A DNA stretch of 64,000 bases, taken from NCBI GenBank assembly GCA_020025075.1, contig JAHHSR010000002.1, forward strand, positions 1 to 64,000, written 5' to 3'. The position numbers were made by a program, and so were the translations under genes. The stretch's first letter is position 1. Every line of letters starts with the position of its first letter. This document shows, piece after piece, positions 23,742-32,836 of the stretch. The notes under the pieces were generated by a model. The model was given only the letters and a program-made list of their open reading frames with translations. It searched no databases and was not told the DNA's origin. This DNA is from Pectinatus sp. GTDB taxonomy: Bacteria; Bacillota; Negativicutes; Selenomonadales; Selenomonadaceae.

Positions 23742-25085
23742 ATGGAATTACTAGGATTTATCATCTTGCTGTCCTGCCTCGTCGTTGGCGTGCGCTACGG
23801 GGGACTAGGACTTGCTGCCGTTTCAGGTATTGGCATTGTCTTTTTTGTTTTCGTCATTGGACTTGCTCCCGGTAAGCCGCCAATTTCCGTCATGCTCACC
23901 ATCATGGCAGTCGTTACCTGCTCTGGCTTCTTACAAGCCTCAAAAGGCCTTGACGTCATGCTCAAATATGCTGAAAAATTTCTGCGCAAAAACCCTAAAC
24001 AAATAACTATTTTGGCCCCTATGACGACATGGTTTTTAACCATGCTCTGCGGCACCGGCCACGTCGTCTACACGATGTTTCCCATCATCTACGACATCGC
24101 CATCAAGCAAAATATTCGCCCAGAAAGGCCAATGGCCGTAGCTTCTGTCGCTTCTCAGATGGGCATTTGTGCTTCGCCGGCTTCCGTGGCTGTCGTATCG
24201 ACGATTGCCATGCTCGCCAACACCTCGCATCCTTTTGGCGTTGCTCAGCTACTTGCCGTCTCAATTCCTTCAACCTTTGCTGGCGTCGTTGTTGCCGGTC
24301 TTTGGAGTCTGCGCCGCGGCAAGGATTTAAGCAAGGATGAAGATTTTCAGGCTCGCCTGAAAGACCCCGAACAGCGCGCCTACATCTATGAAGACCAGGG
24401 CAAAAACATCGCTGATGTCGAGCTGCCTGCTTCCGCTTACAAGGCGACTTTCATCTTCCTCATCGGCATCGCCGCCATTGCCCTTTTTGGCAGCTTCCCC
24501 AAAGAGCTTCTGCCTTACGTCCCCAACTCCAAAGACATCTTAGCCCCTCTTTCCATGACGCCAACCATTCAGATGTCCATGCTCGTCATTGCTGCTATTA
24601 TCCTGCTCGTCTGCAAAGTCAAGGTCAGTGATGTCACCAACGGCTCTGTCTTTAAATCCGGCATGGTTGCCGTCGTCTCCGTTTATGGCGTCGCCTGGAT
24701 GGCAGAAACATACTTTGGCGCTTATCTGCCAGGCTTTAAAAAGACATTGGGCAGTATCGTCATGCAATATCCTTGGACTTACGCTATCGTCTTATTCCTC
24801 ATCTCTAAGCTCGTCAACTCGCAGGCAGCAGCACTTGCCATTGTCGTACCTATGGCACTGAGCGTCGGTGTACATCCCTTGATTATCGTCTCCTTCATCT
24901 CCGCCTGCTATGGCTATTTCGTCCTGCCTACTTATCCGTCTGACTTAGCCTGCATCGGCTTTGACCGCTCTGGCACAACGCGTATCGGCAAATATGTCAT
25001 CAACCACAGCTTTATTATCCCGGGCTTTATCGGCATTGCAACCGGCTGCTGCGTCGGCTACTGCCTTGCCCACCTATTTTATTAA
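23742..25085 (+). CDS. Anaerobic C4-dicarboxylate carrier (DcuA/DcuB family)
   Basis: 447-residue polytopic membrane carrier for succinate, fumarate, malate or aspartate, probably an exchanger. Seen: the N-terminal GVRYGGLGLAAVSGIG helix, MTTWFLTMLCGTGHVVYTMFPIIYDIA (the highly conserved Dcu block), ASQMGICASPASVAVV, LVNSQAAALAIVVPMAL and FVLPTYPSDLACIGFDRSGTTRIGKYVINHSFIIPG. Start at 23742 because GGAGG lies 5-6 bases upstream; an ATG at 23730 precedes that site. It is divergent from the tetrapyrrole operon. In an anaerobe with a bd oxidase and menaquinone, it fits dicarboxylate uptake or fumarate/succinate exchange. Confidence 0.93.
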   Translation: MELLGFIILLSCLVVGVRYGGLGLAAVSGIGIVFFVFVIGLAPGKPPISVMLTIMAVVTCSGFLQASKGLDVMLKYAEKFLRKNPKQITILAPMTTWFLTMLCGTGHVVYTMFPIIYDIAIKQNIRPERPMAVASVASQMGICASPASVAVVSTIAMLANTSHPFGVAQLLAVSIPSTFAGVVVAGLWSLRRGKDLSKDEDFQARLKDPEQRAYIYEDQGKNIADVELPASAYKATFIFLIGIAAIALFGSFPKELLPYVPNSKDILAPLSMTPTIQMSMLVIAAIILLVCKVKVSDVTNGSVFKSGMVAVVSVYGVAWMAETYFGAYLPGFKKTLGSIVMQYPWTYAIVLFLISKLVNSQAAALAIVVPMALSVGVHPLIIVSFISACYGYFVLPTYPSDLACIGFDRSGTTRIGKYVINHSFIIPGFIGIATGCCVGYCLAHLFY

Positions 25086-25088
25086 TAT

Positions 25089-25117
25089 AAAAGAGCCGGC
25101 AAATTGCCGGCTCTTTT
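25089..25117. terminator. Terminator after the dicarboxylate carrier
   Basis: Perfect 14-bp stem AAAAGAGCCGGCAA/TTGCCGGCTCTTTT with a T-run on the plus strand and A-run on the other side, so it may also end transcripts of the tRNA. Confidence 0.85.
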
Positions 25118-25154
25118 AAAATAAAAAACGCTACCGAAGTAGCGTTAATTTCAA

Positions 25155-25231
25155 TGGTCGGAACGACTGGATTTGAACCAGCGACCCCTACCACCCCAAG
25201 GTAGTGCTCTACCAAGCTGAGCCACGTCCCG
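25155..25231 (-). tRNA. tRNA-Pro (anticodon GGG)
   Basis: 77 bases on the minus strand fold as a cloverleaf: acceptor CGGGACG/CGTTCCG, D stem GCTC/GAGC, anticodon stem CTACC/GGTAG around the loop TTGGGGT (anticodon GGG), T arm CTGG-TTCAAAT-CCAG, and an encoded CCA end. The GGG anticodon reads CCC and CCT proline codons. Confidence 0.96.
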
Positions 25232-25328
25232 AATAACAAGTAATATTATAAATAGGTAAAGAACAATTGTCAAGTTAATTTTCTTTCCAACCTATAAAAT
25301 TAACTAATCCACCAGCCAGAGATGATGT

Positions 25329-25337
25329 GCTATAATA
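25329..25337 (+). promoter_or_regulatory. Extended -10 promoter of the pyridoxal kinase gene
   Basis: TGCTATAAT, an extended -10 element, 37 bases before the start codon, with no good -35. No TPP-type leader is seen. Confidence 0.5.
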
Positions 25338-25374
25338 TCTTCTGTAAAGCATTTACTGCAAGGGAGGTTTTTAT

Positions 25375-26193
25375 ATGTCCGAAACAAAACAAGCCGCATC
25401 TTTTAAGGCCCTAACTATTGCTGGTTCCGATACTTCTGGTGCCGCTGGCATGGAGGCCGACTTAAAGACCTTTGAGGAGCTCGGCGTCTATGGCATGACA
25501 GCCCTCACTGTAATCGTTGCGCAAAACCCTGCTGATTGGGCACACGATATCTTCCCCATCGATTTAAAGACGGTAGAAAGACAAATTGCCACGACAGCAG
25601 GTGGTATCAAGCCTGATGCCATGAAAACTGGCATGCTTGGCTCCGCCGCACTCGTCGAGCTCGTCGTCGATTCCATTCAGAAATACCAACTCAAAAACGT
25701 CGTCATCGACCCCGTCATGGTCTGCAAGGGCATTGATACGATTATGGTGCCCGAAGCGGCGCACGCCATCAAGATGCGCCTCGTCAAATATGCCGATGTC
25801 ATCACGCCGAATACGTTTGAAGCTGCCTATCTTGCTGACATGGAAAAAGTGACAACACTTGACGAAATAAAAGAAGCTGCCACAAAAATTCACGCCCTCG
25901 GCGCACGCAATGTCATCATCAAATCCGGCAGCCGCACGGATAGTGACATGATGACCGACGTACTCTTCGACGGCAAGGACTTTACCATTGAAGAAAAGAA
26001 AAAAATCCCCAACGCTTTCAATAGCGGCGCAGGCTGCTCCTTCTCTGCGGCCATTACGGCTGGCCTTGCCAAAGGCAAAGGCATACAAGAAGCATTTGCT
26101 GACGCGCAGTGCTTTATGGATAAGATTGTCGCCTATTCTTTTAGACTAAACCAATATACAGGCTCTTTGTGTCACTGGGCACACCGCTTCTAA
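25375..26193 (+). CDS. PdxK/ThiD-type pyridoxal (or hydroxymethylpyrimidine) kinase
   Basis: 272-residue ribokinase-superfamily enzyme. Seen: TIAGSDTSGAAGMEADLKTF (substrate-binding start), GMTALTVIVAQN, DPVMVCKG, ITPNTFEAAYL, and GAGCSFSAAITAGLAKG (anion hole with the catalytic GxGC). The overall form, including the C-terminal AYSFRLNQYTGSLCH tail, matches the Firmicutes PdxK group that phosphorylates pyridoxal, a branch of the ThiD family. HMP kinase activity cannot be ruled out. Monocistronic, with a strong GGGAGG site. Confidence 0.85.
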   Translation: MSETKQAASFKALTIAGSDTSGAAGMEADLKTFEELGVYGMTALTVIVAQNPADWAHDIFPIDLKTVERQIATTAGGIKPDAMKTGMLGSAALVELVVDSIQKYQLKNVVIDPVMVCKGIDTIMVPEAAHAIKMRLVKYADVITPNTFEAAYLADMEKVTTLDEIKEAATKIHALGARNVIIKSGSRTDSDMMTDVLFDGKDFTIEEKKKIPNAFNSGAGCSFSAAITAGLAKGKGIQEAFADAQCFMDKIVAYSFRLNQYTGSLCHWAHRF

Positions 26194-26206
26194 AATACAT
26201 TCACAT

Positions 26207-26239
26207 AAAAAAAGCGAGCGCTTGGCGCTCGCCTTTTTT
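26207..26239. terminator. Bidirectional terminator (kinase / chemoreceptor)
   Basis: GCGAGCGC/GCGCTCGC stem flanked by seven A on the left and six T on the right, between convergent genes. Confidence 0.88.
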
Positions 26240-26249
26240 ATGCTTTTTT

Positions 26250-27977
26250 TTATATCTTAAACTTGCCGATAGCTCCTTGCAGTTCTTCAGCCATCTCTGC
26301 CAGGCCTTGACTTGCCGAAGCAATTTCTTCAATTGAAGCCGATTGCTGCTGTGTTGCCGCCGAAATAGTCTGCGTTTCTTCTGAAGATTTCTTGCTTTCA
26401 GCATCAATCTGTTCAGCCGAAACAACGGTCTTGCCGATAATTTCTTCTACCTGTTCGGCACTGGCAGAAATATCGCGCAACTGGCCATTGATTGCGACAA
26501 CCATTGAGACAATTTGACTAAAAGTAGCACCAGCCGCAGCTACTACACCTGCTCCCGTGTGTACTTCCGTCTTGCTGTCGCTCATAAAGGAGACCGCACT
26601 ATCCGTCTTTTGCTGGACATGTTCGATAAGGTCGGTAATCTGCTTGGCAGCATTTTGCGACTGCTCAGCAAGCTTTCTCACCTCTTCAGCAACAACGGCA
26701 AAGCCCTTGCCCGCTTCACCAGCACGCGCCGCCTCGATAGCAGCATTCAAAGCCAAAAGATTTGTCTGTCCGGCTATACCCGAAATGACATCGACAATTT
26801 GGCCAATCTGCTTTGATTCTTCTTCCAAATCGGCAATAACCGAAGCAGTTGAGGTCGTCTTATCCTCAATGACTTTCATTTGGCTCACAGCATGTTCTAT
26901 TGACTTTTCGCCATCGCCGGCAGCATTGGACATCTTGTCTGCTGCATCGGCGACTTGATGCGAGTTTTCATTGGCCTTTTGCACGGCTTCAGAAATTTTC
27001 TTAATCATTTCAGTAACGGAATTTATCTGCGTGAGCTGCTTTTCTGCACTATCGGCAACAGACGTGACGGAATTTGCCACCTGATTGGAAGCCTGAGCCG
27101 ATTGTTGGGCACTTTGATTGAGTCCATCAGTAGAAGAGACGAGCCTTTGCGCTACTTCCGTAAGCTGACGCAAAAGCTTGGAAACATTTACCTGCAGCTT
27201 TTGCATGCCGCGCAATACCTCGCCAAATTCGTTATTCACGTTAAGCATTTCTGATGGCACCTTTACAGAAAAATTGCCTTCTGAAATGGTATCAATATAG
27301 CTTACAATATTGCCAATGCCGGTAGAAATCTGACGTACGATAAGCCAGGCGAGCAAAACACCCAAAAAGACAGCACTGCAGGTAATAAGCGCCAAAATAA
27401 CTTGCGCTTTAGCTGCACTTTGTTCATTTTCCTGATTTATTTTCTGTGCTTCTTCAACAGCTTTTCCTCGTACTATTGCAACATTTTTATTAAATTTATC
27501 AACAAAAGATACGCCATTTTTCATATAGTAGGCAAATGCCTTCTGCTTGGCGTCAGGCTTATTTTCCAAAGCCATTTCAATGACGCGCGCGCGTACGACG
27601 CGATATTGCTTTTCCATCTGCTTTAAGTCTTCAAATTGGGCACGTACGGGTGCCGAAAGTTCATTAGCAGGCACCGAGGCCAAGGCAGTATCGAGCTTGA
27701 CATCGTCCTTTTTTATAAGGCCTTGCACTTCCTGCACTAACGAAGGGTCGCTTGTAATCATGAGCACGTAAACATACGAGTCGATGTTGCGCGCTATAAA
27801 GCGAGCATCATCAAGCGAACGCACCGTATGCATGCTCATATTATACATGGTTGACAGTGATTTTCTGGCATGATACTGAAAATAATAGCTAACCGAGCCA
27901 ATGCCGATAATGCCCACCAAAAGCACCACTGCCATCATGATGAGCTTATTTTTTACCTTCACATTGTTAAAAAGCAA
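26250..27977 (-). CDS. Methyl-accepting chemotaxis protein
   Basis: 575-residue membrane chemoreceptor. Seen: TM1 ([23 protein letters not shown]), a periplasmic four-helix-bundle sensor (about 35-190), TM2 ([22 protein letters not shown]), a HAMP domain, and the cytoplasmic signalling coiled coil with the hairpin [50 protein letters not shown] region, the universal CheA/CheW contact. The ligand is unknown; the next gene upstream is the divergent GltS carrier. It ends in FKI without a CheR-binding pentapeptide. Confidence 0.94.
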   Translation of the reverse strand: MLFNNVKVKNKLIMMAVVLLVGIIGIGSVSYYFQYHARKSLSTMYNMSMHTVRSLDDARFIARNIDSYVYVLMITSDPSLVQEVQGLIKKDDVKLDTALASVPANELSAPVRAQFEDLKQMEKQYRVVRARVIEMALENKPDAKQKAFAYYMKNGVSFVDKFNKNVAIVRGKAVEEAQKINQENEQSAAKAQVILALITCSAVFLGVLLAWLIVRQISTGIGNIVSYIDTISEGNFSVKVPSEMLNVNNEFGEVLRGMQKLQVNVSKLLRQLTEVAQRLVSSTDGLNQSAQQSAQASNQVANSVTSVADSAEKQLTQINSVTEMIKKISEAVQKANENSHQVADAADKMSNAAGDGEKSIEHAVSQMKVIEDKTTSTASVIADLEEESKQIGQIVDVISGIAGQTNLLALNAAIEAARAGEAGKGFAVVAEEVRKLAEQSQNAAKQITDLIEHVQQKTDSAVSFMSDSKTEVHTGAGVVAAAGATFSQIVSMVVAINGQLRDISASAEQVEEIIGKTVVSAEQIDAESKKSSEETQTISAATQQQSASIEEIASASQGLAEMAEELQGAIGKFKI

Positions 27978-28238
27978 AATATCTCCTCCACATTTGTTAT
28001 TTGTTTGGTAGTAATTCTATATAAAAATTATTTTCCCTTTTTATTTTTTAATTTTTCTTGCTGATTTTTTATTTTTATTTACTTTTGCTGATAACTTTAT
28101 AAAAGCTAATTTTTTGTGAAATAATACACATAAGTATTTTAGGTATAGCATTGAAAAGATATATGTAGTAATATATATATATTAGTTTTATTATTAATAA
28201 TTTTTGGAATTTTTTTAACATTATGTGAGGTGATTAAA
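27978..28238. other. Divergent AT-rich region (chemoreceptor / gltS)
   Basis: About 260 bases with long T- and A-rich runs and a (TA)n stretch near 28170-28182. It must hold both promoters, but no single -35/-10 pair stands out. No small gene is seen. Confidence 0.45.
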
Positions 28239-29462
28239 TTGGAACTGCTATTAAAAAATGATGTCTGGACTTTAAACCTCGGCATGATTGCCACCTTAGC
28301 CCTAGCGATTTTGCTTTTGTTCTTGGGAAAGTTATTGCGTAAGAAAATTTACTTTCTCGAACGATTCTGCATCCCCGCTCCGGTCATTAGCGGGCTGGTC
28401 TTTTCTTTTCTCACGCTCTTTTTTCATGAGACCAATACCTTTTCCATCAAGATGGACACTCTCTTTCAAGTGCCCTTCATGCTCTTATTTTTTACCTGCA
28501 TTGGCCTTAGTGCGAGCTTAAAGTTCGTCAAAAAAGGCGGCAAGCCCCTCTTAATCTACTGGGTGGCCTGCATCATATTAGTCATTATGCAAAATACCAT
28601 CGGCGCTTTTTTGGCCGGCTTCTTAAAAATTAATCCGCTTTTAGGCATCATGATGGGAGCCGTATCAATGGAAGGCGGCCATGGCACGGCTGCCGCCTTT
28701 GGACCCGTAGCCGAATCGCTCGGCGCTGCTGGGGCAACCACGGTAGGTATTGCCGCCGCTACCTTCGGCCTCGTTTCCGGCGGCCTTATCGGCTCCCCCC
28801 TAGCCAAGCACCTCATTGAGCGCTACAAATTAAAGCCAAGCGGCGAAGACATCAAGGCACACCAAGAAGCAGCACAAGAAAATGCCTCCAGTGCAGCTGA
28901 CACCGATACCATCATGGCTCACCTAGCCGCAATTACCATCTGCATGACCTTAGGCCTTTGCTTTGCTGACTACCTTAAAAGTGCCTTCAACTTCATCATC
29001 CCCAATTACGTCGGCGCCATGTTCACGGCTGTCATCTTTCGCAATCTCAACGACCGCCTGCATTTTCTCAAGCTCCATGCGCTGACCATTGATACGCTCG
29101 GCAATATCGGTCTTGGCATCTTCCTCTCGATGGCGCTCATGACCTTAAAGCTCTGGCAGTTGTCCGAGCTTGCCATCCCCATGCTGGTCATCTTGTTTAC
29201 ACAGGTGCTATTTATCGCCCTTTACTGCCGCTTTGCCGTCTTTTACCTTCTCGGAAAGAATTACGATGCGGCCGTCATCGTCGCCGGCCTTGCTGGGCAT
29301 GGTCTCGGCGCAACTCCTAACGCCATGGCCAATATGACCTCAATCGTCGAGCGCTACGGCCCCTCGGGAAAAGCCTTCCTTGTCGTGCCCCTATGCGGCG
29401 CTTTTCTCGTCGACCTCTTCGGCATTCCTTGCATCGTCTGGTTTCTCAATGCCTTTGCCTGA
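28239..29462 (+). CDS. gltS: Sodium/glutamate symporter GltS
   Basis: 407-residue polytopic carrier that imports glutamate with Na+. Seen: the first-half motif FCIPAPVISGLVFS, MGAVSMEGGHGTAAAFGP (pore loop 1), GLIGSPLAKHLIERY, and the second-half repeat AGLAGHGLGATPNAMANM (pore loop 2), the two inverted-repeat signatures of the ESS family. Start at the TTG 28239, eight bases after GAGG; an in-frame GTG at 28230 overlaps that site. Glutamate uptake suits an amino-acid-using anaerobe and also feeds the C5 tetrapyrrole route. Confidence 0.94.
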   Translation: MELLLKNDVWTLNLGMIATLALAILLLFLGKLLRKKIYFLERFCIPAPVISGLVFSFLTLFFHETNTFSIKMDTLFQVPFMLLFFTCIGLSASLKFVKKGGKPLLIYWVACIILVIMQNTIGAFLAGFLKINPLLGIMMGAVSMEGGHGTAAAFGPVAESLGAAGATTVGIAAATFGLVSGGLIGSPLAKHLIERYKLKPSGEDIKAHQEAAQENASSAADTDTIMAHLAAITICMTLGLCFADYLKSAFNFIIPNYVGAMFTAVIFRNLNDRLHFLKLHALTIDTLGNIGLGIFLSMALMTLKLWQLSELAIPMLVILFTQVLFIALYCRFAVFYLLGKNYDAAVIVAGLAGHGLGATPNAMANMTSIVERYGPSGKAFLVVPLCGAFLVDLFGIPCIVWFLNAFA

Positions 29463-29595
29463 ATTCATCACGCCCTGTGCAGGAGCCTTCTAAGGGAAAT
29501 TATCGCCAAAAATGCAAATTATGGATATTTTTTGGGGAAATATGCCTTTTTTGCTTTTTAGCCTGCATTACCTTATCGACACATAATTTTTGTGA

Positions 29596-29601
29596 TATAA
29601 T
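29596..29601 (+). promoter_or_regulatory. -10 element upstream of the CheY-CheX gene
   Basis: TATAAT about 130 bases before the start, with only a poor -35 (TTATCG at 17 bases). Between 29463 and 29729 no other feature is seen. Confidence 0.35.
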
Positions 29602-29729
29602 ATCTTTGAAAATAGACAGTTTGCCAACTTTGCGCTTGCAAGAACTGTCCTTGCATTCTTCGACCTATCAACTTCTAATTCAAAAGAGAGGTGAAAAACT
29701 GTTGTTTTTTCTATGAGCAACAGGCTAAA

Positions 29730-30590
29730 ATGGCAGCAAAAATCATGATTGTGGACGATTCACCATTTTCTCGGACTTTACTAGGCGATATGCTGCGCGA
29801 AATCGGCTACGAAGTTGTCGGCGAGGCGGATTGCTTGGAAGCGGCTTTAGCCACATACCGTGAAAAAAAGCCCGACATCGTAACAATGGATATAGCAATG
29901 CCTCATGACGATGGCTTTGAAATCAGCAAATGTCTGCTGCATGATGACCCCAATGCTAAGATTATTCTGTCGAGCTCTATCAAGGATGACGATACGGTTC
30001 TCGAAGCTAAGCGACTCGGTATCTGCGGCTATGTACAAAAGCCCGTTGACCCAAAAGCACTGCAGCACGTTATCGAAAAGGTACTCGCACCGGATAACCT
30101 CTATGCAGATTTATCTGCCAAGTGCATCGATATCCTCAAAGAAGCCCTTTCGCAAGACTTTACGCGCATGACAAAGAAGCCTTTAAAGTTTGAAAACAAT
30201 TTTGTCATGAATACAAGCTACGCTTCACGCGGCATTACGGCCGTTGTCGGCATTATCGGCCAGTATTCAGGCACGATTATCGTCGATATGCCCCGCGATA
30301 CAGCCCATAAATTGACAGAGCTCATCTTGCGCCATCCACCGCAAGGTTCCCGTCAAACCTTAGAAATGGTTTCAGAATTTACAAATATCATCGCCGGCAT
30401 GACTTGTTCCATGCTCAACAAAACAGAAACTTCCTTCGGCTTTAAGGTCGCTCCGCCGAGCATCTTCGAAGGCGATTTTGTCGAATTGGTCAGCCCTGGC
30501 ATTCAGATGCAGCACTGCGTCGCTTCCTCTGAATACGGACAGATTTTAGTCAGCATCGGCTTTAAAAGAGGGGCGACACTATGGATGTAA
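29730..30590 (+). CDS. CheY-CheX fusion: response regulator with CheX phosphatase domain
   Basis: 286-residue two-domain protein. Residues 1-120 are a CheY-type receiver (IMIVDDSPFSR, phosphoacceptor Asp54 in TMDIAMP, ILSSSIKDDD, YVQKPVDPKAL). Residues about 135-286 are a CheX/CheC-like domain with the phosphatase signature ExxN in VSEFTNIIAGMTCSML. CheX normally removes phosphate from CheY, so this protein could switch itself off or act on another CheY. Start at 29730 (AACAGG upstream); an earlier GTG at 29691 would add 13 Cys/Phe-rich residues. It overlaps the next CheX gene by 10 bases, so the two are coupled. Confidence 0.85.
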   Translation: MAAKIMIVDDSPFSRTLLGDMLREIGYEVVGEADCLEAALATYREKKPDIVTMDIAMPHDDGFEISKCLLHDDPNAKIILSSSIKDDDTVLEAKRLGICGYVQKPVDPKALQHVIEKVLAPDNLYADLSAKCIDILKEALSQDFTRMTKKPLKFENNFVMNTSYASRGITAVVGIIGQYSGTIIVDMPRDTAHKLTELILRHPPQGSRQTLEMVSEFTNIIAGMTCSMLNKTETSFGFKVAPPSIFEGDFVELVSPGIQMQHCVASSEYGQILVSIGFKRGATLWM

Positions 30591-31048
30591 ATATCATTAA
30601 TCCTGTCTTGGCCGCATTTAAGGACGTCCTTTCACAAATCGGCTTTCAGACAATTGAAAAGCGCGGTCTTGCTCTTACTGGCTCGACTTTTCCTTATCAG
30701 GGCATCTTGCTCAATATCGCCGTCGTCGGTCCTGTCAAGGGCGTCATCTTAATCGGTATTGACGAAAAGAATGCGGAAAAATGCGCCAGCAAGATGATGA
30801 TGGGCATGCCGGTCGACGAATTAAACGACCTCGCCAAAAGTGCCCTTTCCGAACTTTGCAATATGATTTGCGCTAATGCTTGCACGCAATTTAGCCAGGC
30901 AAATATCAAAGGTCTTGATATTTCACCCCCGACTATCCTGACGAGTAAAGACCCGGCCCAGGCCATGGTGCCTGTACCAGAAACTGTCGTCGTCGACTTT
31001 GGTTGTGATGACGGCATAGAAATAAAACTTTTTATTGGATTAAGCTAA
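30581..31048 (+). CDS. cheX: Free-standing CheX-type chemotaxis phosphatase
   Basis: 155-residue CheX homologue. Seen: INPVLAAFKDVLSQIGF (N-terminal helix), the beta strands around GVILIGIDEKNAEKCASKMMMG, the ExxN phosphatase motif in SALSELCNMICANACTQF, and a closing VDFGCDDGIEIKLFIGL. It is translated with the CheY-CheX fusion (10-base overlap). CheX proteins dimerise, so a heterodimer with the fusion's CheX domain is possible (inference). Confidence 0.86.
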   Translation: MDVNIINPVLAAFKDVLSQIGFQTIEKRGLALTGSTFPYQGILLNIAVVGPVKGVILIGIDEKNAEKCASKMMMGMPVDELNDLAKSALSELCNMICANACTQFSQANIKGLDISPPTILTSKDPAQAMVPVPETVVVDFGCDDGIEIKLFIGLS

Positions 31049-31067
31049 ATCGCAGCAAAGCAAAAGA

Positions 31068-31122
31068 CGGTCTTGCCGCTTTTCGCGCCTATAAGCGCGA
31101 AAGCGGCAAGGCCGCCTTTTTT
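31068..31122. terminator. Long terminator hairpin (cheX / nagA)
   Basis: About 20-bp stem CTTGCCGCTTTTCGCGC/GCGCGAAAGCGGCAAG with one bulge, followed by TTTTTTATTTT on the plus strand, between convergent genes. Confidence 0.85.
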
Positions 31123-32260
31123 ATTTTATAGCTTTGCCTCCCAGCCAGGTTGCAATATGGAAAAATTTCTCATCGACCACGACAAGGTCAGCCAATTTTC
31201 CCTTTTCAATGCTCCCGCAATCAAAAAGAGCAAAGCGGCGCGCCGGATTAAGAGAAGCCATATTGACTGCCAAGCGCGGCTTTATACCAAGTACGGTAAT
31301 GAGACGGCGCACTTCCGCTAAAAGCGTCGTTGTACTGCCTGCCAAAGAGCCATTATCAATGCGCGCCACACCGTCTTTGACAGAAAAGGGCAAAGTGCCG
31401 AGCATATAATGTCCGTCGGCAAGGCCGGTCGCACGAATTGCATCGCTGACCAAGATTGTCTTATCATGCGGCTTGCAGCGCAGCAGAACCTGCATGGCGG
31501 GGTTTTTGACGTGAATACCGTCGGCAATGAGCTCAGCAAAAACATCATCGCGAGTAAGAGCTGCGCCGAGCAGATTAGGCTTTCGATGATGAAATTGTGC
31601 CATACCGCAATAGGTATGAATAGAGGCGTCGGCACCGGCATCAAAGCAGGCAGCGGCTTGCTCATAGGTAGCGCTACTATGACCGAGGCCAATCTTTATC
31701 TTTGCCTCGTGCACGGCCCAGCGCGTCAGCTCCGGCGCCTTAGGCTTTTCCGGGGCAATTAGAATTTCACTGACCGGCCCACTATTTAAAATCTGCTCAA
31801 ACTCCGCGCGGCTAAGGTCCCTAATCAAGGACAAATCATGCGCACCACGGTGCTCCTCCGTAAGATATGGACCTTCGATAAACGCTCCTAAAAGGCGCGC
31901 TGTACCCAAAGGGCGAGTAAAACTGCCAATATTGGCTACGGCACGGCAAATATCGGGCACATCGGCCGTAACGGTAGTCGCCAAATACGAGGTTGTGCCA
32001 TTTTGGACGAGAAAACGACCTATTGCCGCCAGCGCCTCAGGCGTAGAATCCATGACATCATATCCCATGGCGCCATGAATATGCGTATCTATGAGGCCCG
32101 GCAAAATCTTAGCGGCACCATAATCGATTTTTTCACAATCATAATAGGCTGCCTCCGTAGCAGGCATGACGGCTAAAATGCGTTCGCCGTCGATGAAAAC
32201 GGCACTATCATGGCATACCCTATCGGGCAAAAATACCTCTTTTGCTATCAACAGCTTCAT
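31121..32260 (-). CDS. nagA: N-acetylglucosamine-6-phosphate deacetylase
   Basis: 379-residue amidohydrolase that removes acetate from GlcNAc-6-phosphate, feeding amino-sugar catabolism or wall recycling. Seen: LPGLIDTHIHGAMGYDVMD (first metal site), GAFIEGPYL, GLGHSSATYEQA, IHTYCGMAQFHHRKPNLLGAAL and the catalytic Asp in ILVSDAIRATG. No nagB or GlcNAc-specific PTS gene is in the window. It is 11 bases downstream of the ECF component gene, so they may share a transcript. Confidence 0.93.
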   Translation of the reverse strand: MKLLIAKEVFLPDRVCHDSAVFIDGERILAVMPATEAAYYDCEKIDYGAAKILPGLIDTHIHGAMGYDVMDSTPEALAAIGRFLVQNGTTSYLATTVTADVPDICRAVANIGSFTRPLGTARLLGAFIEGPYLTEEHRGAHDLSLIRDLSRAEFEQILNSGPVSEILIAPEKPKAPELTRWAVHEAKIKIGLGHSSATYEQAAACFDAGADASIHTYCGMAQFHHRKPNLLGAALTRDDVFAELIADGIHVKNPAMQVLLRCKPHDKTILVSDAIRATGLADGHYMLGTLPFSVKDGVARIDNGSLAGSTTTLLAEVRRLITVLGIKPRLAVNMASLNPARRFALFDCGSIEKGKLADLVVVDEKFFHIATWLGGKAIK

Positions 32261-32271
32261 GAAAATCCTCC

Positions 32272-32820
32272 TTAGCGGTTCTTATTTTCAAACAAGTGCT
32301 TAATCGGCTTATATAATAGGGCCGTCAAGACGGAATTAATGGCCGCCTTTAAAAGATTAAAAGGGATAATTGCCGGCAAAATGAGCTCAATGACGCGCTT
32401 TAACGGCGCACCTAAAAAAAGCGGCGTCAAAAAAAGGTTACACGCCACCATGACAGCGGTCATAACCAAACTGCCTGCCAATAAGGACAAATAGGCACCG
32501 CGCTGCGTCCACCAGCGCCTGTAAATAAGCCCCGCCGTAATGACGAAACTACCCGTGGCCATGATGTGCATGATAACGCCTATGGGGCCAGCATCGCCGT
32601 TAATCAAAAGTCCCTGCAAGATGGCAACGCCTACCGTAAGGCCAAGTCCCACCGATGTGCCAAAGGCAAAGGTCGCAATAAAGATTGGTATATCAGCCGG
32701 GTCATAGCGCATAAAAGGCACGGCCGGAATAAGCGGAAAATTAATGACGGCAGCGCCGACGAGCGCCAAGGCTAAGAGCATCGACACAAGCGTCAGCCGC
32801 CTGATTTTTTGACTGTGCAA
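32272..32820 (-). CDS. ECF transporter S component, RibU-like
   Basis: 182-residue membrane protein with about six helices, resembling substrate-binding S components of energy-coupling factor transporters, in particular the riboflavin type. Seen: a basic N-terminus before the first helix, FMRYDPADIPIFIATFAFG (the loop typical of RibU-like proteins), GPIGVIMHIMATGSFVITAGLIYR, and ACNLFLTPLFLGAP. The shared EcfA/EcfT module is not in this window. No FMN riboswitch precedes it; cydC lies 17 bases upstream, so it may be read from the cyd operon. Riboflavin is a likely but unproven substrate. Confidence 0.75.
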   Translation of the reverse strand: MHSQKIRRLTLVSMLLALALVGAAVINFPLIPAVPFMRYDPADIPIFIATFAFGTSVGLGLTVGVAILQGLLINGDAGPIGVIMHIMATGSFVITAGLIYRRWWTQRGAYLSLLAGSLVMTAVMVACNLFLTPLFLGAPLKRVIELILPAIIPFNLLKAAINSVLTALLYKPIKHLFENKNR

Positions 32821-32836
32821 GAAAGACCTCCGTAGT

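Noticed and set aside
25232-25374. Possible TPP or other riboswitch before the pyridoxal kinase gene
   Set aside because: No CTGAGA or other conserved core is present; only a promoter is seen.
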